Part shown: one piece after another, positions 56,661 through 64,000 of the stretch
Layout: each line of letters starts with the position of its first letter
Position numbering within the stretch: position 1 is the first letter of the stretch
Assembly (NCBI GenBank): GCA_907163345.1
Contig: CAJQUN010000003.1
Location: forward strand, 744,001 to 808,000
Reading direction: 5' to 3'
Length of the DNA stretch: 64,000 nucleotides
Source of the DNA: Haberlea rhodopensis
Lineage: Eukaryota; Streptophyta; Magnoliopsida; Lamiales; Gesneriaceae
Notes under the pieces: model-generated
Told to the model about the DNA's origin: nothing
What the model saw: the letters and a program-made list of their open reading frames with translations, nothing else
The model's database searches: none
Translations under genes and position numbers: made by a program

Positions 56661-58313
56661 AATCTAGGATCTCTGTCGGATAGGATGCTCACTGGGACTC
56701 CATGTAATCTCACTATATTGTCCATATATAGAGTTGCCAATTTGTCTAAGTTGTAGTTCATACGGACAGGTAGGAAGTGTGCTGACTTGGTTAGTCTATC
56801 AACAATTACCCAAATTCTGTCATGGCTCTGTTTTGACTTTGGTAGGCCCACGACGAAATCCATGGAGATGTGATCCCATTTCCATTCAGGGATTTCCAGA
56901 GGTTGAAGAAGTCCTCCGGGTCTTTGATGCTCAGCTTTAACTTGTTGACATACCAAGCATCGGGCGACGAATTCAGCTACGTCTTTCTTCATTGCGTTCC
57001 ACCAAAAACTTTCCTTCAGATCCTTGTACATCTTTGTACTCCCAGGGTGGACTGAAAACATTGACTTGTGCGCTTCAGACATTACTTCTTGTCTTATGTT
57101 GTTCACATCTGGCACGCATAATCGTCCTTTCATCCACAGGATTCCATTGTTATCGATCTCAAAGTCAGTAATTTTCTTCTCCCTGACTTGTTCTTTTAGC
57201 TTGGTTAGGCTCGGATCTTGATCTTGGCTTAGCTTGATGGTCTCTCGAAGACAAGGTTGAGCTGAGACCATAGCTAATATTATTTTTACTTTGCCTTTCC
57301 GGCTCAAAGCATCTGCTACTTTGTTTGCCTTGCCGGGGTGGTAGCTAATAGTGAGATCGTAGTCTTTTAGAAGTTCGATCCATCGTCTCTGCCTCATGTT
57401 GAGTTCCTTTTGAGTGAACAAGTACTTGAGGCTTTGATGGTCCGTGAACACTTCGCACTTGGCGCCATACAAATAGTGTCTCCAAATCTTCAAGGCGAAC
57501 ACTACTGCGGCTAACTCGAGGTCATGCGTAGGGTAGTTTTGCTCATGGGGCTTGAGCTGTCTTGAAGCATAAGCAATCACTCTTCCTTCCTACATGAGTA
57601 CACATCCTAGTCCTTCTTTAGATGCATCACTATAAATAGTGAAACTCATGTCTTCAGTTGGTAATACCAGTACAGGTGCAGATGAGAGCTTTTCCTTTAA
57701 AGTCTCAAAGCTCTTCTCACATTCTTCACTCCATATGAACTTTGCGTTCTTTTGTGTGAGCCTGGTAAGAGGTACTGCTATTGACGAAAATCCTTCGACA
57801 AACTTCCGGTAGTAACCAGCTAGTCCCAAGAAGCTTCGGATTTCGGTCACTGTCGTTGGCCTATGCCAATCCAAAACTGCCTCTACCTTTTTAGGATCCA
57901 CTGACACGCCTTCTTTTGATATGATGTGTCCTAAAAAAGATACGCTTTTTAGCCAAAATTCACATTTATTAAATTTGGCATAGAGTTCTTTCTCTCTCAA
58001 TGTCTGGAGAGTGAGGCGAAGATGTTGTTCGTGTTCCTTATTGCTCGCGGAATAAATGAGGATATCGTCGATGAACACCACAACAAAGTCATCCAAGAAT
58101 GGCTTGAATACTCGATTCATCAAGTCCATGAATACTGCTGGCGCGTTTGTCAAGCCAAATGGCATCACCGTGAATTCGTAATGCCCATACCTCGTTCTGA
58201 AGGCGGTTTTCGGTACATCATCAGCTTTAATCTTTAGTTGGTGATAGCCTGACCTTAAATCGAGCTTGGAAAAGACTTTAGCTCCTTTAAGTTGATCGAA
58301 TAGGTCATCTATC
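56661..58313 (-). pseudogene. Tekay B reverse transcriptase (part), RNase H, integrase N-terminal half
   Basis: Starting at the right, the frame has L-D-L-R-S-G-Y-H-Q-L and the catalytic F-I-D-D-I-L-I-Y-S of reverse transcriptase. RNase H follows (T-I-Y-S-D-A-S near 57630; L-E-L-A-A-V-V-F-A), broken between by a TAG at 57590-57592. Then come the integrase HHCC zinc region (H-P-G-S-T-K-M-Y, C-L-V-C-Q-Q-V-K) and two catalytic Asp residues (S-M-D-F-V-V; L-S-D-R-D-P-R). The frame is lost right after the second Asp by a one-base deletion. The 5' side is cut by a solo LTR. Confidence 0.88.
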
Positions 58314-59828
58314 TGTAAGTAATCCTTAGAGCATACAACGCAGCGGAATAAAAAAAATGGATTACTAGAACAATTGATCTATACATAGGATATCATATCG
58401 GATAAAGGTTTACAAACTTCTCACCCTTGTAGCGTGTTTGAGCAGATTCCACGGAGCTGCACCACGTCCAACGTCTCCTCCGAGTCACTAGCAACACCTC
58501 CAAGGTCTTGCCTCAACGGTATCCACACGATTAAACGAATAAGGGACGTTCAAGAACAAGTTGCTAGACTTATTCTTGAACCAAAACCAAAAGCTTGGTT
58601 CGAAACCGATCGACCACCACCTTAAAATCACCACGAAACCACACCACGGCGGCGGTGATGATCGCGGCTTGGAGGAGGCGGCCGAGAGCTTGCTTTGCCT
58701 AGGTTTAGGTTTTGATATCAAAGTATGATATGAAAGTATTAATTAACAATTAATCAAAACCTAGTATTTATATTATAAGGCTTTTAATTAAGGTTCAAGA
58801 CTTTCTTAAAGTCTTATGGGCCCAAACCCATGATTTAATTAAAACCTTTTAATCACTTAATTAAGACTCTTCTTAATTAATTAATTCATTCAATGAATTT
58901 AATTTCCCTTATCGATTTAATCTTTTGTGCGACCCGATAGGATCTTGTAATGTTGGCAATGACATAAAATCTCATTTTACGTTACAAGCTAAGAGCGGTG
59001 TCTAGCAACACATCGAGGCTACCCAAATTACAAGAATGTCAATGACTCGACATAACCTTTAGAACTTGTGATAATATTAACCATGTAACTTAATCCCTTT
59101 GTCCTTTGTGTTTAGATTGAACACGAGTCATGGAATAGTCATACTCATATATTCAATCTCTATTTCTTGATCCCCAAGTAGAACTAGAATAAACGAATAA
59201 ACTCGATATCTCATATCGACTCATTCGAGCATGGCCATGCATTTTAGTTCTCACTTGATCAAGGGCCAAACACATCTCCTGTTATATAGGAGGGACAAAT
59301 CCTATCTCGATCAGTCAACATCCCTCTACATAATTCGTAGTGTATCCAATAGTCGCCTTTATAGTTTACCCTGTTACGGGTAACGTTTGACGATATCAAG
59401 ATACATAACTCCTTATGTTGGGATCTCTGATGATCACAAGTCGTAAGGATTACATACATTATTATCACTATGAGAATTGCATATGGCGATCATATAACTA
59501 TCCATGTTGCATTCTCATGGTGGGTCGTCCAGTACATCGTCCTCTAACATGTACCCATATGTTGATTTGATATCTCATATCAATGAACAATTCATCGATC
59601 AACACATACTAGTCTCTACGTATTATCATTATCCCTATTCATGATAATACTTGACTAGGGACATCTTTAAGAATAATACAATATTATTCTAAGGACATTA
59701 ACATATATATTAATTCACATTGCACAGTTAAAAGAATAATATATAATAATGAATTGCCATTCATAAAATCATAAACATTGTATGTCAAAACAATCATCTA
59801 ATGATTTGTCTTAGGGCATATCCCAACA
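58314..59828 (-). mobile_element. Copia-type solo LTR inside Tekay B reverse transcriptase
   Basis: This 1515-bp block interrupts the reverse transcriptase between the I-D-Y-R-E-L-N segment and D-D-L-F-D-Q-L. On the minus strand it starts TGTTGGGATATGCCC and ends GATTACTTACA, the TG/CA ends of an LTR. Flanks CTATC and AAATC share only three of five bases, so the target duplication is imperfect. No primer site, tract or coding part is inside. LTR-LTR recombination of a full insert is the usual origin. Frames inside it (for example 58434-58625) are not genes. Confidence 0.75.
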
Positions 59829-61773
59829 AAATCCTCGGAAGAGGGTACTTGTTTTTTATTGTGATCTTGTTCAACTCTCTGTAGTCGATACACAATCTCA
59901 TACTCCCGTCTTTCTTCTTTACGAACAATACTGGAGCTCCCCATGGGGATACACTTGGTCTGATTTGTTTCTTATCTAAGAGATCCTGAAGTTGTTCCTT
60001 GAGTTCTTTTAATTCGGCTGGAGCCATTCGGTATGGTGCCTTTGATATTGGTGTAGCGCCTGGCACCAAATTGATTTCAAACTCCAATTCTCGGTTTGGA
60101 ACAGAACCGGGCAGTTCTTCAGGAAAGACATCCGGAAATTCTTGCACTACCGCTATGTCTTCTATCCTGGGTCCATCTTCCTCTTTTACCTCGCTTATTG
60201 TTGCTAGGTATACTTCTTCACCGTTCTTCACGGCTTTCCACGTTTGTGCTGCTGACAGAAGGAATTTTCGTTCCTTAGTTTTGCCGTGGTATACGATCTC
60301 TCCCTCGTCTGGAGTTCGTAGTTTAACATTCTTGTTGCGGCAGTCCACTACTCCATGGTGTTTAGATAGCCAATCCATTCCCAGTATAACATCGAAATCC
60401 ACCATGTTGAGTTGAATTAACTCAGCATTAAACATCCTTTCATTATTACTGAGATTACAATCTCGGTGTATACTATGTGCTATTAGGGTTTTATTGGCTG
60501 GTGTTGCTACATTGTATGGTTCACTAAGTAATTCAGGTTTAAGAGCTAGTTTCTTAGCAAACCTCTTAGATATAAACGAATGCGTGGCACCACAATCAAA
60601 CAATGTATAAGCAGGTAATTCGTTTAATAAAATGGTACCTGCCACGACGTCGTTTGCATCCTCTGCCTCCTCTCGCGTTATAGCAAACACTCTGGCGTTC
60701 GGCTTAGTCTCCTTTGGTTTACTAGGAGGGCCGTTATTCCTTACAGTCGTCCCCCTCATATCAGGTTCGGGACACTCAGCAATTCGGTGGCATGTCTTCC
60801 CACATCGGAAACATGCACCTTTTCCTCTGAGACATTCTCCTAGATGGTTGAATCCACAGTTCGAACACTTAGGGTACCTCTGTTGAGTTGGGCCTACTGT
60901 GGGTCCCCTTTGCTGGTTGTTGGACGGACTAGGCCTCTTGAAGTTTTGACTGCTAGAGGTATGCTGACTGGTGGAGGGTCGCTTGCGCTTAAACTCTTCC
61001 TCGCGACACTTGATATCTGCTTCAGCCCTGATGGCGGCTCCCATTAACTCTCCGAAATTGGTTGTCTCAAAAATTGCCAGGGCGGATTGGATTCGACTGT
61101 TCAGTCCAATCCTGAAGCGATGTAGCTTAAGGGACTCGTCTGCCATGATACTCGGTGCATACGTTCCCAGCGAGTTAAACCTTGCGGTATAATCCACCAC
61201 TGTCATATCTGTAGTCTGTGTCAGGTTTTCAAACTCTCGCAGCTTCTGGTTCTGGACCGCAGTTGGAAAGTACTGCTTCAGAAATGTGCTCCGGAACCTT
61301 TGACATGTAACTGGTCCCATTTCTTGCATCAATGGCGACACGTTTTCCCACCACTTCCCTGCTTGGTCGATGAGAAAAGACGTGGTAACTTCCACTTTAA
61401 TGTTTTCAGGCAATTCAAGTAATCTGTTGTGGTTTTCCACTTGTTTGAGCCAGTTTTGTGCCATTTCTGGGTCTGAGTTGCCATCGAAAGTTGGAACTCG
61501 GTTCTTTCGCAGTGATTCGTAATGATATTTTACTCCCTGCGGGTGTGGAGCTGGCTGCGGCTGTGGCTGATTAACAGCAGGGTTATTCAAACCTTGAAGT
61601 GTCGTGGCCACAATGGTGGCTATTGCTGCCAAGTCCTCACGACTCAGCCCCACCCTCGGGGGTTGTGGTGGTGCAGGTGGAGGATTCTGATTTCCATCCG
61701 TTCTCTCCTCATTAGAATTAGGAGGAACAGCGTAGTTGGGATTACGGTTGCTGCGAGTAGGACGTCCGGCCAT
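59829..61773 (-). pseudogene. Tekay B Gag-protease-reverse transcriptase N-terminus
   Basis: A single open frame of about 648 element codons from M-A-G-R-P-T-R-S at 61773. Gag core at about 95-260 (P-T-F-D-G-N-S-D-P; F-L-K-Q-Y-F-P), knuckle-like C-S-N-C-G-F-N-H, then CCHC knuckle C-F-R-C-G-K-T-C-H-R-I-A-E-C. The aspartic protease active site is L-F-D-C-G-A-T-H-S-F-I and the start of reverse transcriptase is V-K-K-K-D-G-S-M-R-L-C-I-D-Y-R-E-L-N. Without a stop between gag and pol, the lineage would make one polyprotein. The frame runs into the solo LTR at 59828 and ends at 59794. Upstream coding is otherwise undamaged. Confidence 0.9.
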
Positions 61774-61968
61774 TTCCTACAATACATAATGATCTAAAAT
61801 CTTTGCGCAGAAGATATAACGATAGGCGAAAGATAAAGAAGACATGATAAACAGAAATGACGATTTTATTAATCATTGAAAATGTTTATCAAAACAAAAC
61901 GGAAAGGAAATGCTGAACATCAAAAATAATTCTTAAAAACAAAACTCCTAAACAAAGCTTTCTAGAAA

Positions 61969-62451
61969 CTACGGATCTATAACGTCTCCACTTCCTAACT
62001 CCTCTACGATATCTTCCTCCATTGGTTCTTCATCTGGGTCTTCATCCGAGTCTACCACGTCCAGGAGGTCTCGCATGTGATCATTGGCTTCCCGTAGATC
62101 ACTATTGACGTTCTGGAGGTGAGTGATGATATTCCAGTATCCATTGCTTCTTATTGCCAAGCGATGGTTCGTAGCTTGTAGTGAGAGAACTCGCTCCGCC
62201 ATTTGCTCCAGCTGTTGCCTTTGCACTAAGCATTTCTCGGCAGCAGTCCGATTGAGTTCATCTAATCGAGCAACTTCTTTGTTAGCTTCCTTACTCTGCT
62301 CGTCGGCTTGATGGTGATAGTAGCCGAGTCTATGAGCATCGCCATGCAGGTGGTCTACTACCTCAAGTAGTTCAGAATTAGCTTCCTTGAGCTTTTCAAC
62401 TTCTTGTTCCAGGCTAAGGATCTGGACTGACTGAGCTCGGGTTGTCATCAC
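61969..62451 (-). CDS. coiled-coil ORF between 5' LTR and gag of Tekay B
   Basis: An intact 160-codon frame precedes gag by 195 bp. It starts M-M-T-T-R-A-Q-S-V, has long heptad-type helices (L-S-L-E-Q-E-V-E-K-L-K-E-A; Q-Q-L-E-Q-M-A-E-R-V-L-S-L) and ends in a strongly acidic tail (D-S-D-E-D-P-D-E-E-P-M-E-E-D). It is conserved in position and sequence in the truncated Tekay copy at 30.9-31.4 kb, which implies it belongs to the element and is not chance. No zinc, protease or membrane motif is seen. The family is not one I recognise; the product might be an RNA- or Gag-binding accessory protein, but that is only a guess. Confidence 0.7.
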   Translation of the reverse strand: MMTTRAQSVQILSLEQEVEKLKEANSELLEVVDHLHGDAHRLGYYHHQADEQSKEANKEVARLDELNRTAAEKCLVQRQQLEQMAERVLSLQATNHRLAIRSNGYWNIITHLQNVNSDLREANDHMRDLLDVVDSDEDPDEEPMEEDIVEELGSGDVIDP

Positions 62452-63120
62452 CTAAACCCAAATACGGAACTAATTTAGTCAAATGGAATACTTGACAAAA
62501 TAATAGAAATCAAGTATCAACAGTAAGGAATCGAAATTTTGAATTCTGGAAGAAAAAAAAAAGTTTTATTTTTTTTTAAATCAAAAATTAGGGTTTATAA
62601 TCAAAAATTAGGGTTTCGAAATTAAACCTAATCGAAGCTTGGAATCCAAAATTGACAGAGGGCTATCGATCGACTTGCTTGGAGGATCTGCCGAAAATTT
62701 TTAATTTCGAAAATACGCAGATAAGATCTGAAAATCGAAGGATAAACATATTTTGGGGGTTAGGGTTCTTAGACTTCGAATGCGAAATTGACAGAGTAAA
62801 CGGAATCCGATCGATCTGAAATTTGGACAGTAGGGTCGACTGGAAGAGGCGATTCCATTGGTATACTTGTCGACGACTATCGTGACGGCAGGCGACGGCG
62901 ACGACTTGAAGCTAGGGTTTCGAATTTTCTTAATTTCGAATTTCCGAAAATAGAATTTAAAATTTTTCGAAATATTTTCTTTTTTTTAAAAAAAACAGAA
63001 CCTAAAATTTTATTTTTAAAAGTCAAAAATTCGTATTCACGTGATCAATCAGATTGGACTTCTGATTATCGTAATTATCGCGAATCGATCTTTCCCAACG
63101 GGATTATGGAACCTGGCTAG
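62452..63120 (-). other. 5' leader of Tekay B
   Basis: AT-rich untranslated leader between the primer site and the coiled-coil ORF, with repeated TTAGGGTTT/TTAGGGTTC strings. Same layout at 31358-32202 in the truncated copy. Confidence 0.6.
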
Positions 63121-63131
63121 CTCTGATACCA
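63121..63131 (-). other. primer binding site of Tekay B
   Basis: TGGTATCAGAG on the minus strand, six bases from the 5' LTR; complementary to initiator tRNA-Met. Confidence 0.88.
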
Positions 63132-63137
63132 CTAAAA

Positions 63138-64000
63138 TGTCACGCCCCGAGACCGGGGTCAATAACACCGGCATTGATTTCCATAAACAACTTGAAATCA
63201 ATAAGCCTCGTAATATCGTAATAAACAAAACCAGTCTATATTCCATAAATAAAGAAATCATTGTCTTTACAACTGAATTAAAAACGCGTAATCAAACTCT
63301 AAAAGTCTTAAATAGTAAAATCGTACTTAAATAAAGTCTTGGGATCTTAATTCTTAGAAATACGCAGCGGATATATCACCAACCCCAAAATTGGTGATCT
63401 TCTTCGGCTTCAACTTCTTCCTCAGCTTTATCTGGGGATGTAGAGTAAGGGGTGAGTGTTTTAGAAAATACTCAGCAACTGGGGGACAATCGATATCATA
63501 ACATATACATAATTTTCATAAACTTGGATCATAAAACTTGCATAAACAGATATGAATGTATCTTAACATACTTGATTTGCCCCTACGAGCCATGACATAA
63601 CATATCGTTTCATAATTTTCATATACTTAAGCACAGTAAAGCATCTAATCTCCTCTTGGTACTGATATCAGTCTCTAGACTTATCCCTCCTAGAGACGAG
63701 GTCATGACATCGGCTTACCCACGAATAAAGGGTCTGAAAACTCCAGAAACAACGGATAACCACTGTATAAGGTTCTTTTAGCGGTTACACCCCACCGCAT
63801 CAGGGTCATGGGGAATTCCAATCCAATTAGATTTCGAGTTTAACGTGCTTACAAAATATACTTTCATAATTTCAACATAATGAATATCGATTGAGAATTT
63901 AAAAACATACATATTATTTTCGAAACGAAATGAATACTTAACAAAAGCCCACTTACAGTGCTTGGTATCGTGCTTGATTGATCAAAGGTATGAAACAAAG
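63138..64000 (-). repeat. 5' LTR of Tekay B, cut by window edge
   Basis: The first 863 bp in plus orientation (TGTCACGCCCCGAGACC) align with 53817-54680 with about a dozen substitutions and one single-base indel. The remaining roughly 1.1 kb should lie right of the window. Confidence 0.9.

Larger units (their letters stand above)
53817..64000 (-). mobile_element. Tekay/Del chromovirus (Gypsy) B, right end outside window
   Basis: Reads right to left: 5' LTR (63138 to beyond 64000), tRNA-Met primer site (63121-63131), leader, coiled-coil ORF (61969-62451), gag-protease-reverse transcriptase (to 59829), solo-LTR insertion (58314-59828), rest of pol with a chromodomain end (55758-58313), polypurine tract and 3' LTR (53817-55762). 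The roughly 860 bp of 5' LTR visible differ from the 3' LTR at about a dozen positions by eye, so the insertion is fairly recent. Breaks in pol make it non-autonomous now. CTGA plus A precedes the left end (CTGCA); its partner is outside. Confidence 0.92.

Noticed and set aside
58434..58625. 63-codon plus-strand frame
   Set aside because: Lies inside the solo LTR that interrupts Tekay B; no domain.

Overview
The window is nuclear DNA of a flowering plant, almost certainly a eudicot. The evidence is a 12-exon vacuolar sorting receptor gene with GT-AG introns, a type-1 lipid transfer protein gene, and a dense mass of plant LTR retrotransposons with tRNA-Met-type primer sites. The third ORF of the large Copia element resembles, from memory, proteins common in Gesneriaceae/Lamiales assemblies (Dorcoceras); that placement is a guess. 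No organelle, bacterial or RNA-gene signal was seen.

Layout. 1-9.5 kb: the 3' end and 3' LTR of a Copia element (A), a reversed Copia pol scrap, an LTR scrap, a Mutator-type foldback MITE, a dead hAT transposase and a LINE tail. 9.49-26.29 kb: a three-level nest. An old solo LTR (TSD TATTC) was split by a gag-only Copia element on the minus strand (10012-15213, TSD CAAAG). It was split again by a 10.5-kb SIRE-like Copia element (C, 15291-25832, TSD ATTTG). C has a broken gag-pol but an intact 812-codon third ORF. 26.58-36.64 kb: a minus-strand Tat-type Gypsy shell with LTRs, PBS, start of gag, an antisense ORF and a 3' UTR minisatellite. Its pol has been replaced by a truncated Tekay-type Gypsy and another LTR scrap. 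36.6-39.4 kb: old repeats.

39.4-46.0 kb is the only host-gene island: an nsLTP gene (+) with one frameshift, and an intact VSR gene (-) of 624 codons. 48.0-53.2 kb holds two related non-autonomous Helitrons lying tail to tail around about 950 bp of older Copia debris. 53.3-53.8 kb is a Copia RNase H scrap, into which a young Tekay/Del chromovirus (B) inserted. B runs on the minus strand from 53817 beyond the right edge and carries a Copia-type solo LTR inside its reverse transcriptase.

The points I find most unusual are the intact third ORF of Copia C, with a G-box upstream and a duplicated polypurine tract. Also unusual are a coiled-coil ORF between the 5' LTR and gag in both Tekay copies, arrays of CpG-rich short palindromes in the LTRs of the gag-only element, and the Helitron pair whose terminal hairpins differ by a compensatory base pair. 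All element calls rest on reading the sequence by eye; no searches were run.
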